This document shows, piece by piece, positions 47,866 through 60,074 of a stretch of 64,000 nt of DNA (position 1 is its first letter; each line of letters starts with the position of its first letter). A model generated the notes under the pieces. It searched no databases. It saw nothing but the letters and a program-made list of their open reading frames with translations, and had not been told where the DNA came from. Made by a program: the position numbers and the translations under genes. The stretch comes from Asterella californica (lineage: Eukaryota; Streptophyta; Marchantiopsida; Marchantiales; Aytoniaceae): positions 12,673,501-12,737,500 of the forward strand of contig JAYKYS010000001.1 in the NCBI GenBank assembly GCA_036924285.1, given 5' to 3'.

Positions 47866-49031
47866 TTGGATCATGCTATTGATCTGGTTCTTGGAGCTAC
47901 ATCTATTGTAGTACCATCAAGACGCATGTCGTTTGGTGAACTAACAGAGCTAAAGACTCAGTTGAAAGAGTTGGTAGCTCATGGTATCTTACGACCCAGT
48001 ATATCATCTTATGATGTCCCGGTGTTGTTCGTCATCAATAAAGATGGTGGTATTCGCATGTGTGCAGACTACCGTGCACTTAATAATGTTACTGTCAAGA
48101 ACAAGTACCCTCTTCCTCTTATGGATGAAATCACCGATCAATTTGTCACAGAATTTGGATCTTCGTTCTAGATATCACCAGATCCGGATCAAAGAACAAG
48201 ATGAAGAGAAGACGGCTATAAGGATGAGGTGTGGCTTGTTTGAGTATACAGTGTTGCCGTTTGGATTGTCCAATGCACTTGGTACTTTTTGCAAGCTGAT
48301 GAACGAGATCTTCAAAGATCTCTTGGATGAGAGTGTTATCGTGTACTTAGACGATATCATCATCTTCTCATCAACTTGGGATCAACATCTAACAGATGTT
48401 GAAACTGTATTCAAGCGCCTAGAAGAACACCAATTGTATCTCAAAAAGAGCAAGTGTTCTTTTGGACAAGAGAGTGTGGTGGTTTTAGGATGTTTGATTG
48501 ATGCAAAGGGTATTCATCCTAATGGGGCTAAGATTCAAGTCATTGTCGAATGAAAGAGACCTGAGAGTGTTCATGAGCTCAGATCTTTTCTTGGGTTAAC
48601 CACATACTTTCGACGCTTTGTTTATCAATTCGCGCATAAAGCCGCACCTTTGTTTGACTTATTGCGTAAACTTCCAAGGTTACTTGGAACCTAGCAGTTG
48701 AAAGAGCGTTTCAAGATTTGAAACAAGCACTGACAGAAATGCTCGTGCTAGCTCTTTCAAAGATGAGAGAACCTTTCGAGGTTCACACAAATGCTTCTCA
48801 ATGAGCCATTGAGGAGTGTTGATGCAAAGAAAGCATCCAGTGGCTTACGAAAGTCACAAGTTTTCAGAAACAGATGCGAAATGGCCTGCTCATGAACAGG
48901 AGATGTTCATAGTTGTTCACTGTCTGAAATGTTGGGAGCATTATTTGTTTCCAAGCAAAGTTACTGTTGTAAAGGACTGCGAGAGTAATACATACTTTCA
49001 GAGTAAACCTCGTTTGTCACGTAAACAATAG
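47866..49031 (+). pseudogene. Chromovirus reverse transcriptase and RNase H
   Basis: RT begins [20 protein letters not shown] and [16 protein letters not shown] in one frame, ending at a stop near 48171. After a shift near 48150 it continues as RYHQIRIKEQDEEKTAIRM, LPFGLSNALGTF and the catalytic YLDD (48343-48354) to a stop at 48551-48553. Connection sequence SFLGLTTYFRRFVYQFAHKA follows. RNase H/tether is read from 48816 (HPVAYESHKFSETDAKWPAH with EMFIVVHCLKCWEHYL) after another interruption. The active site is retained, but at least three breaks prevent a product. Confidence 0.87.
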
Positions 49032-49040
49032 AGGTGGCAA

Positions 49041-50247
49041 GTGGAGCTTGCACGTTTTGATATTGAATGGCGGTATCAAAAGGGGAAGGAAAATATTCCA
49101 GCGGATGTGCTAAGCAGACGTGTCCAGACGTTAACAACTCAAGACACAAGTGAAGAGCTTTTGGATCAAATCAGACAAGCATTACCAGACGATCCTCAAG
49201 CTCAACGTTGGACCAGTCAACAAGAGAGAGATCCATTGGTACGTAATCTCTTCTTTCGCAATGGCCTTTGTTTTATAAGCAAACCAAAGTGTATGTTCCA
49301 GCCAGATCACTAAGGACATTAGTCATGCAAGAATGTCATGATTGTGAACTAGCTGGACATGGAGGACAGAATAGAACATTACAACGAGTTAAAGAGCAGT
49401 TCTATTGACCATCCATATTTGAGGATGTAGTCAAGTACGCGCAGACTTGCTTGACATGTCAGCAACAACGAACTGAGCGAAGGAGATCTGCAGGGTTGCT
49501 GAGGCCTTTGTCAATACCTGATGGGCCTTAGAAGAGCATAAGTATGAACTTATGCACCGGTTTACCTGAGTCATGAGGTTTTGACGCTTTGCTAGTTATC
49601 ATCGATCGTTTCAGCAAACAAGCTCACCTCATCCCTTGTAGGGAAGCAGTGACGTCAAAAGGTGCCGCTGAGTTATTCATTCGATATGTTTTTAAGTATT
49701 ACGGGATGCCTAAAGATATTGTTTCAGACTCGAATAAGAAGTTTGAAGCTGAGTTCTGGAAGGGTTTGTGTCGAAGACTCGGAACTACTCTCAAATTCAG
49801 TTCCTCTTATCATCTTGAAACTGATGGTCAAACGGAAAAGACGATACAGATAGTGGAGCAAGGATTGAGAAATATATCATGCGAGATTAGAGTGATTGGA
49901 GCGAGCACTTGGACTTGGTGGAGTTTACATATAACAACACCAAGCATTCGAGTACAAGATTTAAACCATTTGAAGTGGTTTATCGTGGCTCTCATGCATC
50001 TTGGACTCCTATAGCTCTGACTACAAGGAGGTCAAATCAGGATCTTCCAGATCTAGAGACTTTTATACGGCTTCAGGGTACAGTGTTTCAAGAGGTAAAG
50101 AAACACATGGAGAAGGCACAACAACAGTATGCTAAGTATGCAAACCGTTGTTGTGCATACTTAGCACTCCAAGACGTACAGTTCGAAGAAGGGCAGAGAG
50201 TTTGGTTACGAACCAAAAACTTCGAATCCCATCGGGGGTGGACTTAG
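49041..50247 (+). pseudogene. Chromovirus integrase
   Basis: After FDIEWRYQKGKENIPADVLS (end of RNase H), the HHCC zinc region (ECHDCELAGHGGQNRTLQRV and CLTCQQQ) lies at about 49330-49475, with a stop inside. The DDE core is read at 49589-49870: LLVIIDRFSKQAH (first Asp), DIVSDSNKKFEAEFW (second Asp), and HLETDGQTEKTIQIVEQ (Glu). The C-terminal region 49909-50247 contains EFTYNNTKHSSTRFKPFEVV and FEEGQRVWLRTKNF. Several stops occur. An inverted repeat at 50130-50166 disturbs the reading just before FEEGQRVWL. Confidence 0.87.
50130..50166. repeat. Perfect 13-bp inverted repeat within the integrase tail
   Basis: TGCTAAGTATGCA (50130-50142) and TGCATACTTAGCA (50154-50166) are exact complements with an 11-nt loop. 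The right arm encodes residues (CAYLALQ) not expected in this part of integrase, so it looks like a local templated inverted duplication. Confidence 0.8.
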
Positions 50248-50432
50248 TTAAGAAGCTTCTTCCAAAGTGGGCAGGACCATTCCTGATTGAGAAGAAGTTA
50301 GATCTTGTGACGTATAAGTTATATTTTCCAGCTAGTATGAAGCATTATCACCCCATCATTCATGTTTCTAACTTGAAAATGTTTTGCGAAGAACTAGAGT
50401 CATTGCCAGGAAGATATCAGAATTGACACCCG

Positions 50433-50621
50433 GTGTTACAAACATTATCAAAAGCTAACGATCTTGAGTTGATTGAGATAGTAGATCATCGAGCATCGCT
50501 GAATCCAGATGGAGCTGGAGAACCCGTTACTCAATATCTGTGTCGTTGGACATGTAGAGTTCCGGGATTGGTAAGTGAAGTTTGGGAGTTCCTGGATGAT
50601 CTAGCACTGTACAAGTTCTAG
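50433..50621 (+). pseudogene. Chromovirus chromodomain
   Basis: The 62-codon frame reads LELIEIVDHRASLN, VTQYLCRWTCRVPG and VWEFLDDLALYKF. This follows the chromodomain pattern E.I.DHR......YLVKW.G.....TWE....L. The aromatic cage is incomplete (VTQYLCRW for YLVKW; VWEF for TWE). In chromoviruses this C-terminal integrase extension directs insertion to heterochromatin. It ends at a stop at 50619-50621. Confidence 0.8.
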
Positions 50622-51078
50622 GAACCACTGCGTAGATATTTTATGCGACGATAATCCGCAGTGTTCTCTTTCAGCTAAGCGGTGATTGAACCGAGTCAGA
50701 AGAGTCATGCAAAAGGGCCCTTCAAGGACACTGGAACTGAGTAGATCCGACCAATCTGCTCGTCTAAAGGTGGAGTTGTGATCTGCTGACTACTTATGAC
50801 TGTCGAATGTCAATCAAGTTTAGGCTGAAGCTACTATGTTGTATCATAGTAAGGAGGCGGATAAAAAAAACAGACGAGTTCACCACTTGGAAGTTAGGAT
50901 TTTGTCTCACCTGAAAGCTTCAAGGAATGCTCGGTAATGGAGCATAGATCTGAGAAAAAGCTTAAACTTACCCTGGATGGGGTAGTGTTTCTCTGGATTT
51001 GAGAAAGTGTTGTTCCTAATGTGATATTGTAGATACCGCGGTTCTGTGGAAGAATTGCATTTTGTTGGTTAGGACGAT

Positions 51079-52025
51079 TGTAACGCCGTTTTTTAATATA
51101 TGGGCAGTGATTAGACGTATTGACATGGCAGCTACAAGGTCACAGGGTAGATTCATAGAGATCAGATAAAAAGGTCCGTGAACCCTAAAAAGAATTATTA
51201 TTATTTCCTGAGGCTGGTGACATACGAGAGAGCACATGCTGAGCAGAGACTGATACACAGTGAACACAGAAGAAGATTTACAAACTGGAGGCACATACCA
51301 AGTTACACAGAGAGCATATTGTTGATAAATAGTTTCAGGCTAAAGGTGCCAGGGGGTTCTAGCGTTGGTCAGACTTTCAATTTGAGATTTAGTCTATTGA
51401 GTGAAAAATCAGAACGTTCAGAGTGAAGATAAGTTTTCTGGAGAAATTCTAGTTCTGGAGTGAAATTCTCATAGGAGAGTTGCAGAGCAGTGAAGAATTG
51501 CCGGTCCAAGAGCTCTTTGTGACCTTCTCAGCAAGTAAACGCCGTGTAATGTATATGAGCCCGTGATTTGCTTTATTCTATGATAAGTAAGCTTGGATTG
51601 GGTGCCAAAGCTGGATGGGAAGTGTTTGGTGTGATGTTGACTCTATTTCGGTGTTTTACTTTGTCTTCCTACTTCCTAGCATCCACTAGGTTTCCTAGTC
51701 TTGGCTGTTGCTCCCGTGAGTCTTGGTGTTCCGACTTGATCACTAGTAACGGAAGCACTGTCCAAATTTGATCCAACCTAGACCCAGAATAGTTTCCACT
51801 GTGTTTTGGAATCTGAGATTAAGACCAGAGACCTGCAAAAGACTAGTTGGTTATTCTAAACCCGTTCAACGGTTATCAAATCCTCTGTGTTTATTAGCGG
51901 AAAGTTTAACGAATAGGATCTGGAGACACAAATAAAATATACCAGTCTTCAAGGAGGTTCACGTTTGACGACTCATTGGTTAGAAATGAAAGACTCGATT
52001 CCAAGATCTGCTGTAGAACATTACA
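51079..52025 (+). repeat. Right LTR of the chromovirus
   Basis: Starts TGTAACGCCG and ends GTAGAACATTACA, aligning with the left LTR throughout with scattered substitutions and small indels. A purine-rich GGAGGCGGATAAAAAAAA lies 200 bp upstream (about 50854), further than usual for a polypurine tract. Confidence 0.92.
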
Positions 52026-54009
52026 AAATGTTTGACATTATACGTAATCCGAATTATCTCTCATCATCTCATGTATATTCTCGGTAGCTTTGTACGCGAA
52101 TAGTTAGCACCATGTTTGAGAAATTATTCACGTCTTGAATTTATTAGTTGTAGATATTTCACGAATTCAATCACAAAAAAAGTTTATCATATTTAGTTTA
52201 TATATCATATTTATAATATGTAATATCTAGTTTATATATGTTAAACTAATATTCAAGATTGTGAATAGACATTCGCTTGAGTTACAGACTTTGGTCTTAC
52301 TATTCGCTGGAAGCTAAAATACCGTAAGAACTTTCGCTAAAAGTTCCAAAGTGAAACGCGCCATCGCGAATATACTTGGGACCACGGTATGCTTGAATTC
52401 TGTGGTTTCAGTGCACGGACAGATTTAATGTTGATCTGCGTTTAGCTGTCTGCCAGAGTCCAGACTAAGCGAAAGATGTCTCTGATAATGCCTACGCACT
52501 TCTGACGAGTAGGGGGTATAGAGGTACGTACGTACGCTTTAGAACTTTGCAGACACTCGGAACATATGCTACAAGAGCACCATATACATGTTGAAGAAGA
52601 CTGACGGTATTGAAAAGCAGGCCTTCTACTCTCTCGGTCGGTTGGTCGGTCTTGAGGTTCCGTGATTTCAACACATTCTCCAGCGTGTGAGAGGATTACA
52701 GTCATACCTGCAGTAGGAAACCTTTTCGCAAAACCCACCACCAGCGATCATCATGAAATACATGTTTAGATATCTGTACTGATCTTGCTGTCTTTCATCC
52801 AGGAAAGGTAAGTATTCATGTCTCGTACCGGTTCCTTGTGGAGTAGAACTGACAGTTTTCAGACGATTTTGCTCAAGTCAACTGCTACTGGTACTCTATG
52901 ACATGCCCAACTCTCTGATCATCCCATGGCTTTACAAAAGAGAGGCACATCATTCATCGCACTTCTGCATTGAAAGCAAAGTAAAATTGCATCAAACCAT
53001 AAAAACTATTAGCCCTTTGACTTTGTATTCATGTTGGGGCTAAGTTCAGCTAACATGATTCTTTATAGTTGATCAGAATTTGAACCGTTTGGCTTTTAAC
53101 TTTAGAGGCCTTAACCAAAATGGACCGCGAGCGAGATGTTGCTTGGAAAGAAAGAGCGGAGTGTGAGTGTACGTACCAAGTGATTTTCCGGGTACCGTAG
53201 AGAGTGCAAGTAAGATCACAGAGGAAGTTCTGAGGAAGGTTTTGGTCCATGGGTTCCTCTTTCCCAAAGGTAGAGTTCTGTGTGAGGCACTCAGAAAACG
53301 ATGCAGGAATGCAGTTTACCGTAGTCTGGATTAATCGAAAGCGTTGAAGCGATAAGGAAAAATGGGAGGGTCTGGCTCTCTAAAGTAGGTCGAGACGTAG
53401 CAGTCTAGCAGACCAGCCACAGATATGCTTGGTGCTTCCCCAACATCTGCTCGGCAAAAGTCGCCAGTAGCCTACTTCAAAATGGAGGAGGGGAGAAGAA
53501 TGTACAATTGCTAGAACGCATGCTACAGATGCTACATTAAGTACTGCAATGAGAAATTGACAAAGATAGTTTGTGACGTGGGTACGAGAAGTAGGAGTCA
53601 AGAGAAACGGGAGAGTAAAAGGAAGATGATGCGTTCGGCAGCTCGCTGTCCTACGCATCAAACTTGCAGGACTGGCGCTAAAGGAGGAACGAGGAAGGAG
53701 CAGGAATAGGAAAACGAGAGACGTCATTGACCAAAGTATACCAGTGATCTCTTGCATCTGGGCAGATAAAAACGCCTCCTTTAGGTCCGGATGATCTGAC
53801 GAGGATAAGGCCAGATCGAAATTGATCGAACCGCCAAATACTGTATACTACTGTGTACAATGTCTACAATGTCTCTGTAGATGTTTCATGTAATCAAGTC
53901 GACAAACTCCTGGTCAACCGGATACCGTACTGAGATGACTGAGTACCCAGCTTGAATGTCGAAACTTATAGCAGGGAGGTTGTAGGCGTAATGAAGTACA
54001 TCACAAACC
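52026..54009. other. Spacer without recognised gene
   Basis: AT-rich to about 52280, then less AT-rich. A minus-strand frame at 53380-53757 begins with a hydrophobic, signal-like segment (SLVFLFLLLPRSSFSAS) but has no conserved remainder. The other frames are short and overlapping. No gene can be supported. Confidence 0.4.
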
Positions 54010-54016
54010 GTGTGTA

Positions 54017-54060
<44 letters not shown>
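54010..54060. repeat. Compound (GT)n(GA)n microsatellite
   Basis: About 25 bp of TG dinucleotides (one TA interruption) pass directly into about 27 bp of GA dinucleotides. Confidence 0.92.
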
Positions 54061-54061
<1 letters not shown>

Positions 54062-55589
54062 ACACTCCTTGACAGTAACATGTGCCAAAAAGTCCAGGCG
54101 TTGAGAACCACCTGACTAACACCACCGTGAATCCGCTGCGGTCGCAGCTAAGAGTACTACTGCAAACGAATCCAATCTACCCACTCAATCGGAGTCAATC
54201 CACCCATAAGCATCAGCCAGACGCCTGCATTTGCCCGGGAGACTGATCTATGCAAGCTCAAACTCGGACTGCACCTACAGGACTATTATTTATTGACTGA
54301 TGTAATCTAGGAAGGGAGGAAAGGACAGTACAGCTACTGGCCTGTTCGTCCAATTGATTGCGCTGAAAATCACTTTCTACGCTCATTCACCTGTCTGACG
54401 TTTCGAGAAAACTTTCCTCTCCCATGGCGTGGACTGAACCTCTGACTAGCTCTGACTGACCTCGACATAAACTCGACTCTCGTTCGTCACAGTCTCTCCA
54501 CGACTCTATGCATCGTCGAAGTCGACGTTGTCAGCCTTTCTCTGCTGTACCTTCCGGAAGCAGTCAGTACCACTATCCAAACTCTCTCTCGCTCTCTCTC
54601 TCGTATGGGCTTCGCTGGTCTTCCGGACTCTTCCCCCTTTTGCAGTAGTTGTTGTTTCCATTTCACTGCTGCACAGACCTCGTACACGGACAAACAACTT
54701 TCTGACACGACTTTTTCCCCAATTCCCAAGACATCCAGTCCAGTTCTACAAATCGTATGCTACAGACATTAACAGAATACGCAGATGTATTGATTACACC
54801 AGGACAGGACTTCAAGGATTTCACCGTTCTGTCCCATCCGTTCATCGACGAGTACAGACGAGATCCCTCGCCTTTACGTCATGACATCTCTACTGCAATT
54901 TTGTTAGGACATCACTGTTTTCGCCAGCCCAACATTCAAATACCCGGTGGTTACGGTAAAGAGCTGCATCCGTGGTGATTGTACCACAGATTATGCAGTT
55001 ATTTCCCAACCCTAGCCCGGTACAGTTTGCATGAAAGGCCAAGCTGCTCCATTGATTCGGAAAGCTCGCGAGATTCATTCCTGAGTTTGATTTGTTTCCA
55101 AAGCTTGTTTACCGCGGAGCTAAGCTCGTACGCGGATGACACCACTCCTTGAAGTTCCCGCGTCGCCCATGGGAAAAGCTCGACTAGTGAATATGCCCAC
55201 CCCTTCACTCCTGATGAATTGACATCAGATCCAGAGTCCAGAGTCCACAGACTCCACACAGACCCGACCAACGTTGGTCCCGGCAGTGGAGTTCGAACTT
55301 CGATGTTGAACGGCATGGACCAGTCACCAGGCTCTGGAGAACAATGCTCAACCTTTTATACTTGTTGGGTCAACGTATTGTGCAATAACCTCTAATTACA
55401 TTTCTGTCTATGAGCTTCCATGAGATTCCACGAGTATGCTAAACATAGTAGAAACAGACGTCAAGGTGCAGGTTGCTGCTGTTCAGCGTTTCCTCGAGAT
55501 GATCCCGCTACCGACCATCGAAGATACCCTTTCAGGATCATAACTCTCTCCAACGTCCTGCACTGCTCTTCAGCGGTAGGCGACCTTAA
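54061..55589. other. GC-richer spacer without recognised gene
   Basis: Open but unconserved short frames occur on both strands (for example 54528-54884 + and 54999-55316 -). A CT-rich tract at 54580-54602 lies between them. I find no domain, splice-consistent series of exons or RNA gene. Confidence 0.35.
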
Positions 55590-55780
55590 AGCTACTGATA
55601 GCGGGGTGTTCTTCCTCCCTTCGAGCGTTGGTTGCTTGACCCTTCGGGTCCTTCTTTTCCTTGTGAGACTTGATGGAGTCTTTCCATCCGTTGGCTATTC
55701 ATTGCGTCGCGTTCTCTCTCCTAGCAAAACCTATTCTTGGACAAACGTTCCGTCGTTCCCAATGCTACCCACCCGACTGA
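55590..55780 (+). mobile_element. 3' tail of the endonuclease LINE (second copy)
   Basis: From CTACTGATAG at 55592 this matches the sequence at 26797-26990 for about 180 bp, including GGTGTTCTTCCTCC, GTTGGTTGCTTG.CCCTTCGG, CCTTGTGAG and TTGCGTCGCGTT. No LINE coding sequence precedes it, so it is a 5'-truncated insertion, the usual form of LINE copies. Confidence 0.75.
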
Positions 55781-58700
55781 ACAGCTTAGAGCCTTATAGG
55801 TAAAACTACGGATCCAACGTGAATACTTTCAGTTCAGTAATGCCTGAATTTCGATTGTTTTACCGGTTGCCTGAGTTAACTTTCAACCTCGTGGAAAGAG
55901 AACAAGTTACAAAGGTGAAAGAAAGATACAATCTGGACGCTAGTGCAAGCTTGTCTGTTTCGTCCAAATCTTTAGAGTAAACATAAATACTTTAGGTTTA
56001 TTGTCCTGTCACAACAGTAATGTTTCTCGAGACCTTCGACTCCTAATGCAATACTCTAATACCGTACTGATCATATAGTTGCCAAATCTAAAAGTATCTT
56101 TATTTCGGATTCGTGAATTTTGCACAACGAATGACATAACTATTCGCGCGATTTGTCTTTGACTAGTTTTTTATTTCAATTTCTTTTCCAAAAAACATTT
56201 CTATTTCATGCTGTTAGCTACAAATACCATAAAAATCAAGTGTGTAAGTGGCTTCTAATGTCATAGAATGAGTTTAAGTCGTAAAATAATCATGCTAAGG
56301 TATGGTTGGGGACCTCAACTTATGGATCTTACAAGTTAGCTGCGATGGATGTAAATACATAAGGTGAGTTGTTTCATGAAACTCCAATTAGAATTGAGGT
56401 TGCATGACAAATATTTTTGATGGTAGATATAGAAATACAATGAAAGGTGAAGAAGAATTAACTTTCACCGATTACTTAACACTTGACCTGAGAGCATGAT
56501 CTTCAAGATTTCAACAATGATGTAAGCGTTAGAAATTTACTCGGTTGTTACATGATTTTCAAAATCAAAACGAAAATCAAATGTTACTTTACTGAATACC
56601 GTATTGATTTGAAAGTACACATCCTAGATTTACTTTTGGATTTTTATCATATTTTTTTAAAAAATGATAATCTATTCGTGCAATCTACTGAATCATTCTG
56701 TTAATTCGTGCAATTTTTTTTACATTCCGTATATATTTCGTGCATATCTATTGCATTCACCAGAAATGTTTCATGCAACCCATGTGCGTGAAAGTGGAAG
56801 TGAATGAATTATATTGAAATCACTGTAAAAGTAAAGTGAAGCACCACGAGAAAGTTACCTGTTTCAAACGTTTGCGTCAACCCCAAAGCGAAAAGTGATA
56901 GTTACTATCGACATCGTAGAATGCAACGAGAGATCATGAAGAAAGAGAACTTCAGAACACAAAATCTACAACAGAAAATGACCACACTCGCCACTTCGAA
57001 GTTGCTCCATTCCACGCCAGCACTGAATGAATTAATTTACTTAACAGCATTCTAGCTATAATGAGGTACGTGATACAAAATCCCTCTTATCTCTCCACAT
57101 TGGAAAACATGAATGAAGATCTTTATCTCGAGAGATCTGGATCTTGTCATGCTTGGAGTTTTTGTGTGAAGAAGGTTGAAGGTTCTATCATAAACTATAA
57201 AAAAGAATAGAATAGAATAGAAAATCCCTCGTTCAAGGGGATGGAGTACTTTTAATCTCTTTTTGAGACGAGAAGCATATTTTTTATGCAACTGCAAGAA
57301 AATAGAAGATGCTGGAGCAGGAGCACCTCTTTGCGTTGCACTTATTGTTTTATTGTATTTTTTTTATTGTTCTGCATCTATGTGTAACGTCTCCTGTGAG
57401 GTCCACACACGTACACAAAAGACAAACTCTTCTTGTTACAACTATCCAGTTAAGTTTCTTCATGTTCTTCTTTCTAATAGAAATACTCTTTCTTGAATTA
57501 TTTTGATGTATTTTTACTGGTAACACATCAGTACTTTGGGGCATGCATATTGACCCTCTCCATCTTCCAAAGAGACGGTGGCATGCCACCATTAATTTAT
57601 TACTTAACTTTTTCTGATATAAATATTAAATTAATAAATTAACAGTTACTATATATTAATGGTGTTTTGGACTTTGGCCCACAGTCTTGTACTCTCTGAG
57701 TACTTGTATTTACGCGTTTCACTTATGGGTTCTGTCTGGATGTTATCGTAACGCTTCATTCATCTAATACTTAATATTTAAAAATAAATGTGAATATAAA
57801 TATGAACTTAGGGTTAAAGTTTTATATAATATATCTATATAAGATAAAGACAGAGACAAAATCAGAAAAGACTCCACGAGTTTACTCTGCGCCCCTGGAA
57901 CACTTGCCGACTCCACTTTTACCCGAGAGCAAATCCACGTGCTATATTTTCCTCCCGTTATCCCGTTTGTCCTCTTCTTTCTTCTTGTCTGACGTACACT
58001 TTGGATAGTTTTGGTAAAAACAAAAGCACAGCTTCACAAGCTACTGACCCTTTGGATGTGTATGATGAAATATTAATTATTTGATTACAAGTCATTTTCT
58101 CCATTTTCTTTGTTATGCATTTCCACAGCTAACATTCGATTTTGAAACACAACAAGAAAAAGAATATATATATATGCATCAGTTTGTTCACCTCTTTTAC
58201 TTTACCAAATGCATACAATTGACCCTTTCTAACCCATAGTACTCTCAATAGTGTGTAAATAGTGCTCTGAAATGATTCTCGGGGGAGCAAATTAATGAGT
58301 GGAGTCAATGGAGTGTACATCTTTGTCTGGCAACCGTGCATATTGCAGTAGATATACAGAGCCTTAATTTCTTACTAAAATTATTGATTTATCAAACCAA
58401 GATCATACATGGTTTATGGATTTCTCTGGACTTTCCTGCCTGCATTATGTACATAATATATAATAATATAACAACTAAAATCATCATATATTTTGTTTTT
58501 AAATATATTTTGATTTTAATGTTACTTATAATTTAGTAAATTACAAAGAATTACAACTAACACTTCATAAACAGCTACAATTTAACTTTGATTGATAGGT
58601 CCAGAAATTTGATAAGACCCCCCACTGCACTTCCTGCTCCAGTTGCACTGCTAGATTTAGCTCATCTCTTCAAGCTTTTCGTCTTTCTTTCCCGTGCCAG

Positions 58701-59187
58701 AAGTGAATGCATGGTGCATGCATATTCGAGCTCTCTGCACTTCCGTGGAGAAAGGAATTGTGAAAAGGAAAAGCAAACTGTTGAAACCCATGCTTCAAGT
58801 GAATTGAGTAACTGTCCAACTCCTGCAACGGTTGATGATATATGGATATATAATTCTTATAGGGGACACGAGGATTCATCTTTGCTCAGGCCTCATGGAT
58901 AGCTTTCTTGAAGATAATAAGAACACACAAGTCTAGTACGATTCGTACTGCAGGGAAGCTTTCTTAGATCAATCATAATATGCTTTTTACATTTCCAAGC
59001 AGTCAAGTCTAGATCTAAAGCCTCCCGTGACTGAGCTCATCCTCATGAGCCTTGGCTGTCTCATCACGTGGAGTTGATAAACATTCTGTCGTTGATGCCA
59101 AAAGGCGGAAGGATCATTCAGTGACAGAGAACAAAATATATCGATCATCATATGAAGATGAGATCTGACGATGTGGCTATGTGGATG
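55781..59187. other. Mostly AT-rich region without recognised gene
   Basis: No family match in any frame. The longest reading, 58588-58902 on the + strand (104 codons), is open but unconserved. Short AATAG repeats lie at about 57205, and TATATA runs near 58163. No transposon termini were recognised. Confidence 0.4.
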
Positions 59188-59265
59188 TGAACAGACAAAC
59201 AAAGGGCCCATATAAACTCCCATCATATGACGAGAGTTTATATGGGCCCTTTGTTTGTCTGTTCA
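59188..59265. repeat. Perfect 32-bp inverted repeat with 14-nt loop
   Basis: The left arm 59188-59219 begins TGAACAGACAAACAAA and ends GGGCCCATATAAACTC. The right arm 59234-59265 is its exact reverse complement. The loop is 59220-59233. Folded RNA would be a 32-bp uninterrupted stem, in the size range of a small-RNA precursor. Each arm contains the palindrome GGGCCC within a TGGGCC site II-like motif and a TATAAA/TTTATA. No flanking transposon ends or protein domain explain it. Beyond the arms pairing stops at once. Confidence 0.9.
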
Positions 59266-60074
59266 TGCTGAATGTGATGATGAGCCTGAAGAATATCGTG
59301 ATCATTTGCTACTGCTGCTGTTCGAGTGCAATTGATGATGATACCTTTTTGTTCATGTATTCCAGGAGTTCCGAATGATTTCAGAGTGTTCAGGTAAAGG
59401 AGAAGAGAAGGTGAGCAAAGTGAACAACTTGGAAGTGAATATCAGAAAGCAGAAAATGATCATATTTGCTTTCTTTTGAAATCGATGGTTAGTTATGCAA
59501 ATGTATAGCAATGAAACTAATGCTTGTTCTACTCGTTAACCATTTTAAGTTTTACAGGAGTTTTTCCTCTGTACTTTAACGTGATTAATGTGTTAACATG
59601 CATTAACATGATCATATAAACCAAACAAATTGATGGTCATTAACCAACAACTTGAAACGTTACGTTTTATTAATATCTTATCTTAAATAATAATAATAAT
59701 CAAATATATATAGAGATATATGTGATTCTGTTTATGTACCCGAGAGCGGGTATCGTTTATAATACTTGGTGTTGAAATCTACGGTGATCTATCTATCAGT
59801 AGATAGATTGGGTAGATGCCAGAACTGGGTAGTTAAAAACAAAACAGAATAAAACAAAATATTTCTTGATAATCAACGATGAGCTCATTATGATGAATGA
59901 TCACCGTTAATCCTACCATAGGATTATCTTAAACCGTACTCGAGTATTAGGTACGTTATATTATTCTCTCTCTCTCTATATATCAATACATGATATAAAC
60001 ATCTAAGAGCTTAATACGATCGACGAAATATAAACATGTAACCGAGTGCAGTTGAGATACCTAGAAAGGTCTAG
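59266..60074. other. AT-rich gene-free stretch
   Basis: No recognised gene. It contains short simple repeats (AATAATAATAATAAT near 59690; CTCTCTCTCTATATAT near 59970) and a 9-bp ATCTATCTA/TAGATAGAT foldback near 59788-59810. Confidence 0.45.

Larger units (their letters stand above)
45267..52025 (+). mobile_element. Ty3/gypsy chromovirus with two LTRs (inactive, nearly complete)
   Basis: LTRs of 948 and 947 bp at both ends share the termini TGTAAC...TTACA. A tRNA-Met primer site directly follows the left LTR. The coding order is gag, CCHC, protease, RT, RNase H, integrase, chromodomain, which defines a chromovirus-type gypsy element. Every coding block contains stops or frameshifts. By eye the LTRs differ at more than one site in ten over their first 110 bp, so the insertion is not recent. 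The 5-bp flanks (GAGAT left, AAATG right) do not match. Confidence 0.92.

Noticed and set aside
53380..53757. Minus-strand 125-codon frame with a signal-peptide-like start
   Set aside because: The hydrophobic start is the only notable feature; no conserved domain follows and overlapping frames are equally open.
58588..58902. Open 104-codon frame with DDIWIYNSYRGHED, considered as a TIR-like scrap
   Set aside because: The resemblance is limited to a few residues and no further TIR motifs follow in any frame.
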